The translations under genes were made by a program, and so were the position numbers. The notes beneath the pieces are model-generated. The model was given only the letters and a program-made list of their open reading frames with translations, was not told the DNA's origin and did not search any database. A DNA stretch of 64,000 nt from CAZOZZ01 sp965262425 (GTDB lineage Bacteria; Acidobacteriota; Terriglobia; 20CM-2-55-15): positions 930,001-994,000 of the forward strand of contig OZ253536.1 in NCBI GenBank assembly GCA_965262425.1, in the 5' to 3' direction. This document shows, in pieces, positions 17,444 to 26,087 of this stretch (position 1 is the stretch's first letter; each line of letters starts with the position of its first letter).

Positions 17444-18205
17444 ATGCTGCTGACAATCGATCAGGGCAACACCAACACCGTATTCGGGGTGTTCGACGGG
17501 GAAGACTTGACAAAGTCCTGGCGTCTCTCGACCCAGAAGGAACGGACGGTCGACGAGTACGGCGCTCTGCTTCGGAGCCTGTTTGATCTCGACAAGCTGG
17601 ATCCCGACGCGATTGACAGGGTGATTGTCTCGTCCGTGGTTCCGCCGTTGGACCCGGTTCTCGACCAGATGGTCCGGCGCTACTTCTCGGTTGACGCGAT
17701 TTTCGCGACGCCGGAAAATGCCGGAGTCCCTGTTCTATACGAAGACCCAGCGGAAGTCGGCGCGGACCGAATTGTAAACGCCGTGGCGGTTCTCGAAAGA
17801 TACGGTTCCCCGGCGATCATCGTCGATTTCGGAACGGCCACCACTTTCGACGCTATTACGGCCAAGGGCGAGTACCTGGGCGGCTTGATCACGCCCGGCA
17901 TTGAAATTTCGGCTAACGCGCTTTCCGACCGGGCCGCCCGTCTCCCCCGAATCGATATCCGGAAACCGGATCAGTTCATCGGAACTTCGACCCAGGCCAG
18001 TCTGCAGGCCGGTTTCTTCTGGGGCTATGTTTCACTGGTCGACGGTATCATCGATCGGATGAGGCGGGAATTGGGGGAGGATTCCGAGATCATCGCGACC
18101 GGGGGGATGGCGGGTTTCATCCAGGAAGAGTCCCGGTGGATATCGACGATCGACATCAATCTGACGCTGAGGGGCCTGTATCTCGTCGCGCGGCGGTTGG
18201 GCTGA
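17444..18205 (+). CDS. coaX: Type III pantothenate kinase
   Basis: Phosphorylates pantothenate, the first step of CoA synthesis. The 253-residue protein belongs to the ASKHA fold: phosphate-1 loop IDQGNTNTVFGVF at the N-terminus, ADRIVNAVA, phosphate-2 loop VDFGTATTFDAI, and the GGLITPGIEISANAL motif of CoaX. It starts two bases after birA. A 317-bp element is inserted 18 bp past its stop. Confidence 0.95.
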   Translation: MLLTIDQGNTNTVFGVFDGEDLTKSWRLSTQKERTVDEYGALLRSLFDLDKLDPDAIDRVIVSSVVPPLDPVLDQMVRRYFSVDAIFATPENAGVPVLYEDPAEVGADRIVNAVAVLERYGSPAIIVDFGTATTFDAITAKGEYLGGLITPGIEISANALSDRAARLPRIDIRKPDQFIGTSTQASLQAGFFWGYVSLVDGIIDRMRRELGEDSEIIATGGMAGFIQEESRWISTIDINLTLRGLYLVARRLG

Positions 18206-18223
18206 GGGTACTTTAAATTACCT

Positions 18224-18540
18224 GCCTCCTCCGCAGAATTTGTGGGCAGTCCAAAGGCCTGTGCGCACATAAGTAATTGAAACAAAGTACCTTATTCTTT
18301 TGTTCGACGGCGAATATTCCAGTACCCACTTCGGTCGGACGCCTACACCCGGTGCCCGGAGCCCCCGCCGGAGGCCCCGTTCCCCATCGCCCACACCAGC
18401 CGACACCGCGGAGCGCAGCCGAGGGTCAAGGCCGGCGCAGCCGCCGAGCTTGCGAGGGAAGCCTTGAGGCTTGGCGAGCACCGTGGTCTCCTCAAGCGGC
18501 GAAGGAAGACGGTTTTACCCACAAATTCTGCGGAAGACCC
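18224..18540 (+). mobile_element. 317-bp non-autonomous element D, copy 1
   Basis: Starts GCCTCCTCCGCAGAATTTGT and ends in the inverted form ACAAATTCTGCGGAAGACCC, about 25-bp imperfect terminal inverted repeats (21 of 25 match). It is flanked by a perfect 8-bp target duplication AATTACCT (18216-18223 and 18541-18548). The identical-length second copy at 41713-42029 is in the opposite orientation and differs at only about three positions. No transposase is encoded. Open frames inside it have no credible start or homology. Confidence 0.93.
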
Positions 18541-18690
18541 AATTACCTTGGGCTTTGCTTGTGACGTGGTGTTTCATGTCATACTTTATGGGTTGAACAG
18601 AGCCGTGTCCGACGACCCGAGGTCGTGCATGGTTTCCGAAAATGTCTGGCATTCGCACTCAATGAAGAGTGGCCTCGAGGGGAGGACGAA

Positions 18691-20439
18691 ATGAATCGTC
18701 AAATTTGTGGATTGCTGCTCATAGGGATCGTGTTCGTCGCGGGATGTGGCGGGCCGGGCCCAACGGCCGGTCCCGTAGCGGGGGATGCGGTCGGAAACCC
18801 GGTTCAAGGGGACTGGCTGGTATTGTCTTACGAGGCCGAAGCCGACAATCTGAACCGGATCATTTCCAGCAATGCGTACACGGGGTACATCATGGACGGA
18901 GCCATGGGTTCCATGGTGGGAGAATACCTGCTCACCTACAATCCCGAGACCTGGCGGGTGGATGTTCCGTTGCTGGCGGAGTCCTACCCGGAGATTTCCG
19001 AGGACCACCTGACATACACCTTCACGATCCGCGAAGGTGTCGAATGGCACGACGGCGAACCCTTCAGCGCCGAAGATGTGCTGTTCTCCATCAAAGCGAT
19101 GATGAACCCATTCGCCGATTCGGCGAGCCTGCGCGGCTACTTTGCCGACCTTGCCGATGTCGAGGTCGAGGGGCGACAGGTAAAGTTCGAAATGAGCAAG
19201 CCGTATTGGTCGAACGACGAGGCGCTCGGCGGCACACTCGCCTTCGTGGCCAAGCACGTCTATGACCCGGACGGAGTTCTCGACAACTATTCCTTTGCGG
19301 ACATCATCGCACCCGCGGCCAGTAACGACGCCACGCTCAGAGAGTTCGGCGACGCGTTCAACACGCACCCCGCGAATCGGGATCCTGTCGGGACCGGCCC
19401 GTTCAAGTTTGAGAGTTGGGAAAGCGGATCCGAGTTGGTTCTGGTTCGAAACGATAACTACTGGGGGGAGAAAGCCTATCTCGAAAAAGTCCTCATACGG
19501 TTCATCACCGATGACACCGCCCGGTTGACGGCCCTGAAGGCGGGCGAGATCGACTTCAACAGCCGGCTCACCCCAATTCAGTATGCCAGGCAGACCAGCG
19601 GGGCCAGTTTTGATTCCGAGTTTCGAAAGTCGGCTTTCAACATCCCTCAGCTTTCCTACATTGTCTGGAATTCCGAACGGCCATTCTTCGCGGACAAGCG
19701 TGTCCGACAGGCGATGACGATGCTGATCCCTCGACAGCAGATCATCGACAACTTGCGTTTCGGCCTGGCGGAACTGGCCACTTCTCCATTCAATCCGAGT
19801 TCTCCGGACTTCAATCCGAATATCGAGGCATTTTCCTACGATCCGGACGGAGCATCGGCACTTCTGGACGAAGCCGGCTGGACCGATCACGACGGCGATG
19901 GCATTCGCGACAAGGACGGCATCAAATTCAGTTTCGAGTTTCTGGGTTCGGTCAGTAGTGCCTTCACCGACCAGCTTCTTCCTATTGTCAAAGAGGAATT
20001 CGCAAAGGTCGGAATCGAAATGACGGAGCGGCGTCTCGAGTTCACCGTCGTGATCGAAAACGTCAGAGATCTGCGGTATGACGCCTACGCGGGCGCCTGG
20101 TTGTCGGGTCTGTCCTATGATCCTTACCAACTCTGGCACTCCAGTTCGATCGGCAATCGTGGTTCCAATTTCGGAAGCTTTGACAATCCGGAAGCAGACC
20201 GTCTGATGGAGGAGGCGCGTACGGAATTCGATCCGGAGAAACGGAAGCAGCTCTATTGGCGCTTTCAGGAAATCATTCACGACGAACAGCCATACACGTT
20301 CATGCTCTATCCGCAAGAATCGGTCGCTTACCATCGACGATTCCAGCAAGTCAATTTCCTCCCGGTTCGCCCCGGCTACGATCTGACGAAATGGTTTGTC
20401 CCCCAGGTTTCCCAGCGGTACTCCTCTGCAGTTCCGTAG
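18691..20439 (+). CDS. Extracellular solute-binding lipoprotein, family 5 (oligopeptide/dipeptide ABC transporter)
   Basis: Periplasmic binding protein for a peptide-type ABC transporter. A lipoprotein signal peptide is clear (LLLIGIVFVAGCGGPG, lipidated Cys at about residue 18). The body has the family-5 signature in YTFTIREGVEWHDGEPFSAEDVLFSIKA, and later VGTGPFKFESWESGSELVLVRNDNYWG. The start at 18691 is preceded by GAGGGGAGGACGAA. The longer upstream frame has none. 582 residues. Its permeases follow after two inserted elements. Substrate is unknown, peptides are the usual cargo. Confidence 0.94.
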   Translation: MNRQICGLLLIGIVFVAGCGGPGPTAGPVAGDAVGNPVQGDWLVLSYEAEADNLNRIISSNAYTGYIMDGAMGSMVGEYLLTYNPETWRVDVPLLAESYPEISEDHLTYTFTIREGVEWHDGEPFSAEDVLFSIKAMMNPFADSASLRGYFADLADVEVEGRQVKFEMSKPYWSNDEALGGTLAFVAKHVYDPDGVLDNYSFADIIAPAASNDATLREFGDAFNTHPANRDPVGTGPFKFESWESGSELVLVRNDNYWGEKAYLEKVLIRFITDDTARLTALKAGEIDFNSRLTPIQYARQTSGASFDSEFRKSAFNIPQLSYIVWNSERPFFADKRVRQAMTMLIPRQQIIDNLRFGLAELATSPFNPSSPDFNPNIEAFSYDPDGASALLDEAGWTDHDGDGIRDKDGIKFSFEFLGSVSSAFTDQLLPIVKEEFAKVGIEMTERRLEFTVVIENVRDLRYDAYAGAWLSGLSYDPYQLWHSSSIGNRGSNFGSFDNPEADRLMEEARTEFDPEKRKQLYWRFQEIIHDEQPYTFMLYPQESVAYHRRFQQVNFLPVRPGYDLTKWFVPQVSQRYSSAVP

Positions 20440-20475
20440 AAGGCGTCGGGGCGGTTCGACAGCGTCGGATCGTCC

Positions 20476-20750
20476 CTAGTGGTCCCCGCCAGAGATAACG
20501 TCACTATCTCCGAAGGAGGTTGCGAGCGGACTGATGAGTGAAATCCACCGTGTGGGGTGTGCGAGCTTTCGGCAGAGTGGAGCGTTCGTGAGGGGCAACC
20601 TCCATCGGCCCTACGGGTTCGGGCGGAACGGTACCGTCTTTGGCGTCGCTCCTCCTCACAATGTCGAAGCATTGGCTCGTCGTCGCTCCCCCAAATCCGG
20701 CACCGTTGCACTCCGAAATCTAGTAACGTTATCTCTGACGGGGACACTAG
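20476..20750. mobile_element. ~275-bp inverted-repeat element E, copy 1
   Basis: Bounded by CTAG at both ends. Inside these, the left terminus TGGTCCCCGCCAGAGATAAC matches the inverted right terminus TGTCCCCGTCAGAGATAACG with one gap and one mismatch. A second nearly complete copy is inverted at 50006-50273, and a solo end lies at 51628-51657. A small open frame (20534 onward, preceded by AAGGAGGT) is conserved in both long copies but has no recognised function. Confidence 0.88.
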
Positions 20751-21031
20751 CAGCCTGTGGCGGAACTCTCGAGGGTCGCGCGCAGGGGTATTCGGGTCTC
20801 AGGCGCGAAGAGAGGAGCGGAACGATGCTTTGTCATCATGACCGACGAACGACAAAGCCTGTGGCCCGAAGACCCCTGCGCCCTACGGGTTACGACGGCA
20901 TCGGGCCAGCTGCGGCGTTGCCACTCTCTCCGGACAATGCCCGATGGGGAGCATCGACGTCGTCCACGCGCCTTGCATCTAGCCCGATGGCGCTCGTAAC
21001 GCGACCCTCAAGAGTTCCGCCACAGGCTGCT
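20749..21031. mobile_element. 283-bp inverted-repeat element F
   Basis: Left end AGCAGCCTGTGGCGGAACTC and right end (reverse complement) the same sequence, continuing to about 30 bp with a single mismatch (TCTCGAGGGTCGCG versus TCTTGAGGGTCGCG). It abuts element E and ends 13 bp before the dppB-like start codon. It is the only copy in the window. No transposase frame. Confidence 0.85.
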
Positions 21032-21044
21032 GACTGGTCCTGCC

Positions 21045-22049
21045 ATGCGTAGCTACCTCCTCAAACGGATTCTGTTGATGATCCCGACTCTGCTCGGGAT
21101 CTCGATGGTTTCGTTCCTCATCATCCAACTGGCTCCTGGAGATCCGGCGACGATGCGGCTGGGGAGTGCCCAGGGGGTTCGGGATCAGGCGATGGCCGAG
21201 CAGATCATCAAGGAAACGCGCGCCATCTACGGTCTGGATCGACCCCTCCATGTGCAGTATCTCAGTTGGCTCAAACGAATTGTAACTCTGGACTTCGGCG
21301 TCTCGCTCAAGGACCATCGGCCCGTTTGGGACAAGCTCAAAGAGCGCGTGCCCGTTTCATTGCAGTTGAGTGGAATTTCGCTCCTGCTGGCATACCTGAT
21401 CTCGATACCGATCGGCATCTATTCCGCAACCCATCAATACAGCCGTGCCGATCAAGCCGCGACCGTGTCCCTGTTTACGCTATATTCTTTGCCCAATTTC
21501 TGGGTGGCGACGATGGGGATCGTCTATCTGGGAGGGGGCGATTTCTGGGATGTGTTCCCGGTTTTTGGACTGCAGACGATCGGGTCGGAAACCTGGCCCC
21601 TGTGGGACCAGTTGAAAGACCGGGCCTGGCACCTCGCGCTGCCGGTCATCTGCATGACCTACTACACTCTGGCGGCCCTCTCACGCTACATGCGGTCCAG
21701 CATGCTCGAGGTCGTCCGGCAGGATTACATTCGCACGGCCCGTGCGAAGGGTTTGAGCGAACGCATCGTCGTCTACCGCCACGCGCTCCGGAACTCCTTG
21801 ATCCCGATCGTGACCTTGATGGCGGATCTGCTGCCGGCTCTGATCGGAGGGAGCATCGTTATCGAACAGATTTTTTCGATACCCGGAATGGGCCAGTTGA
21901 CCTTCGACGCCGTGTTGTCCCGCGACTATCCCGTGATCATGGCGTCTTTTACGATCAGTGCCCTGCTAACCCTGTTCGGCATTCTGATCGCGGACCTTCT
22001 CTATACACTCGTCGATCCGAGGATTTCCTATGAAGCACGATCCGTCTGA
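21045..22049 (+). CDS. Oligopeptide ABC transporter permease, DppB/OppB type
   Basis: Inner-membrane permease of 334 residues. Six hydrophobic segments, the N-terminal MRSYLLKRILLMIPTLLGIS typical of DppB/OppB, and the EAA loop (EVVRQDYIRTARAKGLSERI) that contacts the ATPase. It pairs with the DppC-type gene that overlaps it by 20 bases. The ATG sits just beyond element F, so its transcript must pass through two inserted elements or start within them. No ATPase gene (DppD/F) is present here, so the ATPases must be elsewhere. Confidence 0.94.
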   Translation: MRSYLLKRILLMIPTLLGISMVSFLIIQLAPGDPATMRLGSAQGVRDQAMAEQIIKETRAIYGLDRPLHVQYLSWLKRIVTLDFGVSLKDHRPVWDKLKERVPVSLQLSGISLLLAYLISIPIGIYSATHQYSRADQAATVSLFTLYSLPNFWVATMGIVYLGGGDFWDVFPVFGLQTIGSETWPLWDQLKDRAWHLALPVICMTYYTLAALSRYMRSSMLEVVRQDYIRTARAKGLSERIVVYRHALRNSLIPIVTLMADLLPALIGGSIVIEQIFSIPGMGQLTFDAVLSRDYPVIMASFTISALLTLFGILIADLLYTLVDPRISYEARSV

Positions 22050-23103
22050 GGACGTCCGCTTCGACGCACTTCCCGGGTCCGGTCGACGCGAGGACTACTG
22101 GTCGATTATCGTCCGTCAGTTCCGCAAGAATCGGATCGCGATGGTCGGCCTGGCGCTGGTTGTCCTGCTGTTCGTCGTGGCGATAGGGGCCGACTTCATC
22201 GCTAACGACAAGCCGTTGATGATGAGTTACGAGGGGGAAGTGTATTTTCCGGTCTTGAAGGATTACGGTGTCCGGCTCGGCCTCACACGATGGAAGCCCG
22301 AGTTTCAGAACATCAAGTATAAGGAATTTACGGCGGATCGGTTCGGAGATGACGATTGGGCGATCTTCCCTCCGATCAAGTACTCGCCCAACGACATCGA
22401 TCTGCTTTCCACCATCCAGCCACCGTCGGCGACCAACTGGCTGGGCACCGACGACATCGGCCGGGACATCTCGAGCAGGATGGTCCATGGTTCGCGCGTG
22501 TCGCTTTCGGTGGGGTTCGTCGCTGTTTCCATCTACGTCGCCATCGGATTGCTGATCGGCGCACTGGCGGGCTACTACGGCGGTGTCGTCGACATGGTCG
22601 CCTCGCGCCTGATCGAGATCATGCTCACGATCCCCACGTTCTTTCTGATCATTACGGTCGTCGCGTTCCTGCCTCAGAGCATATTCAACATCATGGTTGT
22701 CATCGGCATCACCAACTGGCCGACGGTGGCCCGTCTGACGCGAGGCGAATTCCTCAAGGCCAAATCGCTGGACTACGTCGTGGCGGCGCGGGCACTCGGG
22801 GCCAGCGACTCTCGTACCATTCTGCGCCACGTTCTCCCAAACACGCTCGCTCCCGTCTTTGTCGCCGCGACGTTTGGAGTGGCGTCCGCCATCCTGATCG
22901 AGTCGACTCTGAGTTTCCTCGGCTTCGGGGTTCCACCCTCGACCGCAAGCTGGGGCTCGATCCTCGCCAGCGCGCGGACACTGCTTCCCAGCGGCTGGTG
23001 GCTGACGATGTTTCCCGGCATGGCGATATTTCTCACCGTGACTTCGTACAACCTTGTGGGTGAGGGGTTGAGGGACGCGGCGGACCCACGGTTGAAGGGG
23101 TGA
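22030..23103 (+). CDS. Oligopeptide ABC transporter permease, DppC/OppC type
   Basis: Second permease of the peptide transporter, 357 residues. The N-terminal OppC-type region (YWSIIVRQFRKNRIAMVGLA) is followed by a long periplasmic segment of about 100 residues, then the LGTDDIGRDISSRMVHGSRVSL motif and the EAA loop (RGEFLKAKSLDYVVAARALGAS). The long periplasmic insert resembles the variants found with large DppB partners. It overlaps the upstream permease. Confidence 0.94.
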   Translation: MKHDPSEDVRFDALPGSGRREDYWSIIVRQFRKNRIAMVGLALVVLLFVVAIGADFIANDKPLMMSYEGEVYFPVLKDYGVRLGLTRWKPEFQNIKYKEFTADRFGDDDWAIFPPIKYSPNDIDLLSTIQPPSATNWLGTDDIGRDISSRMVHGSRVSLSVGFVAVSIYVAIGLLIGALAGYYGGVVDMVASRLIEIMLTIPTFFLIITVVAFLPQSIFNIMVVIGITNWPTVARLTRGEFLKAKSLDYVVAARALGASDSRTILRHVLPNTLAPVFVAATFGVASAILIESTLSFLGFGVPPSTASWGSILASARTLLPSGWWLTMFPGMAIFLTVTSYNLVGEGLRDAADPRLKG

Positions 23104-23246
23104 GGGGAAGTGGTCAGTGGCCAGTTGTTGGGAGGGCCGATCGAACCTGTAGATGTCTCTTCATCGGAGACGGAGATGCAGAGAAGACCTCAATTCCCAG
23201 AATCTGTGTAATCTGCGTAAAAACTTCCCGCCCTCCCGCCGCTAAC
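23104..23246. repeat. Short-repeat remnants (AGTGGTCAGTGG and CTGCGTAA types)
   Basis: The convergent gap after the peptide permease holds GGGGAAGTGGTCAGTGGCCA, also seen at 55757-55800 and, as a TTAGTGG variant, at 40838-41018. It then has GGAGACGGAGATGCAGAGAA and ATCTGTGTAATCTGCGTAAA, pieces of the family C repeats. Confidence 0.55.
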
Positions 23247-23867
23247 TCAGTCGGGCATTGAGGTTTCGTACATGCGTTGGCGGAGTTCGACAAGGCGCAG
23301 TTCCAGCTCGTGGATCCGGCGGCGGTAGTGTCTGCGGCTCATGAAATCAGAGAGTCCGATGATGGCCATGACCAGGCCGATGAGGACGAAGAAGCGGATG
23401 AAGGCAAGGAGGAAGTCCGACAGCAGTGATCCTACCGAGGTGAATTCCGCGAGGACGATGATGGACAGGGAGAAGCCGCAGACGAGGCTGCCAAACATCA
23501 TCTTGAGGCGGCAATTGGAGAACTTTCCCCCGAGGTTCATGATCTTCACAGTGGTCCGGGCATACTCCCGCTGGAGTGCGTACTCCTGCCGGGCGGTGCG
23601 CCTTGGTCGGTCGGACGATCCCCGCTCATATTTCTCGACGAGTTGATCGTATTCGTCGCGTGTTTCCGAGTCCAGAAGGGTTGCGACGATGAAGTTCAGC
23701 CGGCTCATCTTCTCATGAGCCCATTCCTGCTTGTCCGGAGGATTCATGTCCGGATGATAAACCTTGGCGATGTCCCTGAAAGCTCGCTTGATGTCGGGCG
23801 CACCGGCGTCCCGGTCGACGCCCAACTCGTCATAAAACGTGCTTATCTCAGTGCGTGTCTGTGTCAT
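23247..23867 (-). CDS. Membrane-anchored DnaJ-domain protein
   Basis: 206 residues. The J domain occupies residues about 10-80, with the HPD tripeptide intact (KVYHPDMNPPDK), so it can stimulate a DnaK ATPase. Two hydrophobic segments follow (SLVCGFSLSIIVLAEF and FFVLIGLVMAIIGLS), then a charged C-terminal helix. No zinc-finger or substrate-binding domain is present. This is a type III J protein that would recruit DnaK to the membrane. Substrate unknown. Confidence 0.85.
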   Translation of the reverse strand: MTQTRTEISTFYDELGVDRDAGAPDIKRAFRDIAKVYHPDMNPPDKQEWAHEKMSRLNFIVATLLDSETRDEYDQLVEKYERGSSDRPRRTARQEYALQREYARTTVKIMNLGGKFSNCRLKMMFGSLVCGFSLSIIVLAEFTSVGSLLSDFLLAFIRFFVLIGLVMAIIGLSDFMSRRHYRRRIHELELRLVELRQRMYETSMPD

Positions 23868-24071
23868 CCGTGTACACTGATTATAAAGGGTTCGAGGTGT
23901 CGTTGTCAGTTGTGCGTAGTTCGAAACTGTTCGCTTGCCCGAAGACTAAAACGCAGATTACGCGGATAAGATTTTCTCTGCGCCTCTGCGGTGAAAAACC
24001 TCTCCTCCCCGTTCTCCGTGTCTCGGCGTTCAAAAGATCCACAGTCAGATCGAATGTCCGGGGCAGCGGTG

Positions 24072-25085
24072 CTATTCCGCAACCAGGACGCTCTGTGCAA
24101 ACGGCCACTCTTCATCCACCCACTGGTGGGTGCATCGGAAGCCGGACTCGCCAGCCATGCGAACGATTTCCTCGCAGTTGAATTTGTGGCTGCTTTCGGT
24201 CCATATCGTTTCGTCCCGGCGGAACCCGACCGTCAGGTCCATTCCGGGGATTGTGACTTCCTGATCTGTCGTCGACCGCAGATACATCTCGATCCGTCGG
24301 TATTCTTCGTTGTAGACGGCGACATGGTGGAAGCGGTTCAAGTCGAAATCAGCTCCCAGTTCGCGATTGATCCGGGCGAGGAGATTCAAGTTGAATGCGG
24401 CGGTCACTCCGATCGAATCGTCATAGGCGTCGATTTGCCGCGGAACGGCCTTTTCGAGATCCGCGGCAAGGTAGAGGATGTCGTTCTCTTCGAGAAGGGC
24501 ACGGACTTGCCCGAGAAAGGTCCTTGCCACCGGCCTTTCAAAATTCCCGATCGTGCTTCCCAGAAACAGCAGCAACAGCTGCGTGCCCGTGTTTCGCCGC
24601 TTCACCGCTCGAGCGAGTCCTTCAAGATAGGGATGCTCGAGCGGTTCGACCCGAACTCCTTCGATTTGCTCCAGTTCGAGCTTGCAGCGGGCCAGGGCCG
24701 TGGCGGAGATGTCGATAGGCAAGTAGTCAGTCGGAGCCCGACGGGCGAGCGCCGAGAGCACGTGGCGAGTCTTCGTGCCGGTTCCACTACCTAACTCGGC
24801 CACGAGGACGCGAGCGTCGAGTTGCCCGATCAGATCCCCGGTGTGACGCTCCAGTAAACGTTGTCCGGCCCGGGTCAGGCCGTACTCCGGCAACAGGGTA
24901 ATGACCTCGAACAGCGACGAGCCAATATCGTCGTACAGGTACCTGGAGTGCAGTTCCTTTTGAGGGGCCCGCGTGAGGCCGTCTCTGACGTCGGCGGCGA
25001 GACTGCCCCCAGGCTGTAAAGTTTCCGACGACACGGGTGTTCCTTGATGCGGTCGACTAAGATTAGCAGTATCGCGGCTGGCCAC
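24072..25085 (-). CDS. egtD: L-histidine N-alpha-methyltransferase (EgtD)
   Basis: Trimethylates histidine to hercynine, the first step of ergothioneine biosynthesis. 337 residues. Diagnostic pieces are KELHSRYLYDDIGSSLFEVI at the N-terminus, SAM-binding VAELGSGTGTKTR, LFLGSTIGNF, the Asn/Tyr histidine-binding region AAFNLNLLARINRELGADFD and the C-terminal WTESSHKFNCEEIVRMAGES. No egtB, egtC or egtE neighbour is seen. Start may be slightly downstream of 25085. Confidence 0.93.
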   Translation of the reverse strand: MASRDTANLSRPHQGTPVSSETLQPGGSLAADVRDGLTRAPQKELHSRYLYDDIGSSLFEVITLLPEYGLTRAGQRLLERHTGDLIGQLDARVLVAELGSGTGTKTRHVLSALARRAPTDYLPIDISATALARCKLELEQIEGVRVEPLEHPYLEGLARAVKRRNTGTQLLLLFLGSTIGNFERPVARTFLGQVRALLEENDILYLAADLEKAVPRQIDAYDDSIGVTAAFNLNLLARINRELGADFDLNRFHHVAVYNEEYRRIEMYLRSTTDQEVTIPGMDLTVGFRRDETIWTESSHKFNCEEIVRMAGESGFRCTHQWVDEEWPFAQSVLVAE

Positions 25086-25171
25086 TCATCGGCTACCGGA
25101 AAGAATCCTGTTTAGCAGGTGCCGGCGTTAATGTCAATTCGCGGGACCGAAGGCGGGGATCGATAGACTTC

Positions 25172-25882
25172 TTGATTGACGACATGGAGGTTGAAGACTG
25201 GCCACGGGTGAGCGAGATCTATGCGGACGGCATCTGCGACGGGTCATGCAACGATCGAGACGAGTGTTCCGGAGTGGAAGGTCTGGGATGCCGGTCACAT
25301 GACCGCGCCCCGGCTGGTTGCACGAACCCGCGATCGCGTTGTCGGCTGGATGGCGCTGGTTCCGGTATCGGACCGCGGTGTTTATGGTGGTGTCGGGGAG
25401 CCAGCGTCTATGTAGAGTTGTCCGAAGCGGGTCGGGGGATCGGCAGGGGTTTGTTAGGTGCGCTCATCGAACGATCCGAAGCCACCGGACTCTGGACATT
25501 GCAGGCCGGGATCTTTCCCGAAAACGCGCCGAGCGTGGCGTTGCACCGCAAGCACGGGTTCAGAGAAATCGGGCGCCGTATCCGAATCGGGCAGATGAAC
25601 GGCATCTGGAGAGACGTACTCCTGTTTGAGCGCCGAAGCACCCTCGTCGGTTTCTCAGAATCTGGCGTGAAGATGGGATGCCAAAATGTGAAGTTATTCC
25701 TGGGCGGGCCTATTGCTTGTCGAGACCGAATCGGACACGCAGGATATCGCGTCGTGAGAGGATACCGACCACTTTGCTGTCATCGACGACTGGCAAGCGG
25801 CGCCAGTTGTGGGTCAACATCAACTTCCTGGCTTTTTCGAGAGGGGCCTCGGGAGAAATCGAGACGACATTCTCGGTCATAA
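25172..25882 (+). pseudogene. GNAT acetyltransferase, frameshifted (phosphinothricin-acetyltransferase-like)
   Basis: The homologous protein is recovered only by changing frame twice. Residues MEVEDWPRVSEIYADGI are in one frame. ATGHATIETSVPEWKVWDAG through VYGGVGE are in the next. ASVYVELSEAGRGIGRGLLG through FERRS return to the first. One extra base near 25235 and one missing near 25398 explain this. The acetyl-CoA loop (GRGIGRG) and LQAGIFPENAPSVALHRKHGF match GNAT enzymes of the Pat/bar type. The 3' end runs into a fragment of repeat A and then antisense to the CBS gene with no natural stop. Sequencing error is the alternative. Confidence 0.75.
25663..25713. repeat. Repeat family A fragment
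   Basis: AGAATCTGGCGTGAAGATGG and TGCCAAAATGTGAAGTTATT followed by CCTGGGCGGGCC match one end of family A. Only this half is present, placed between the GNAT remnant and the CBS gene. Confidence 0.75.
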
Positions 25883-26087
25883 CCCGGGAGATCGGCATTT
25901 CTTCGCCAACATAGTCGATCGCGAGCAGCAAGTCGAACTCGGTCACGACACCGATCAGTTCGGATTCGTTCGAAACCACCGGCGCGCCACTGATTCCTTT
26001 CTGGACGAGAAGTTTGAGGCCGCTCAGCACCGAGGCTGTCTCTCTTACGGTGACCGCTCCTGTTGTCATGGCATCCCGAACAATCAT
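25710..26087 (-). CDS. CBS-domain pair protein
   Basis: 125 residues made only of two CBS domains. The first is IVRDAMTTGAVTVRETASVL through SELIGVVTEFDLL, the second ISRVMTENVVSISPEAPLEK through SKVVGILSRRDIL. Such proteins bind adenine nucleotides and regulate partners. The start overlaps the stop of the FapA-like gene (ATGA), so the pair is translationally coupled, and the two products may work together. Confidence 0.9.
   Translation of the reverse strand: MIVRDAMTTGAVTVRETASVLSGLKLLVQKGISGAPVVSNESELIGVVTEFDLLLAIDYVGEEMPISRVMTENVVSISPEAPLEKARKLMLTHNWRRLPVVDDSKVVGILSRRDILRVRFGLDKQ

Noticed and set aside
18277..18564. Open frames inside the 317-bp element D
   Set aside because: No ribosome-binding site, low-complexity composition, and the frame leaves the element at its 3' end.
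18586..20349. 587-codon open frame opposite the peptide-binding lipoprotein
   Set aside because: Shadow of a clear family 5 binding protein on the other strand, no motif and no start signal.
20534..21052. 172-codon open frame across elements E and F
   Set aside because: It crosses the boundary of two different elements, so the full-length product cannot be conserved. Only the part inside E is kept between copies.
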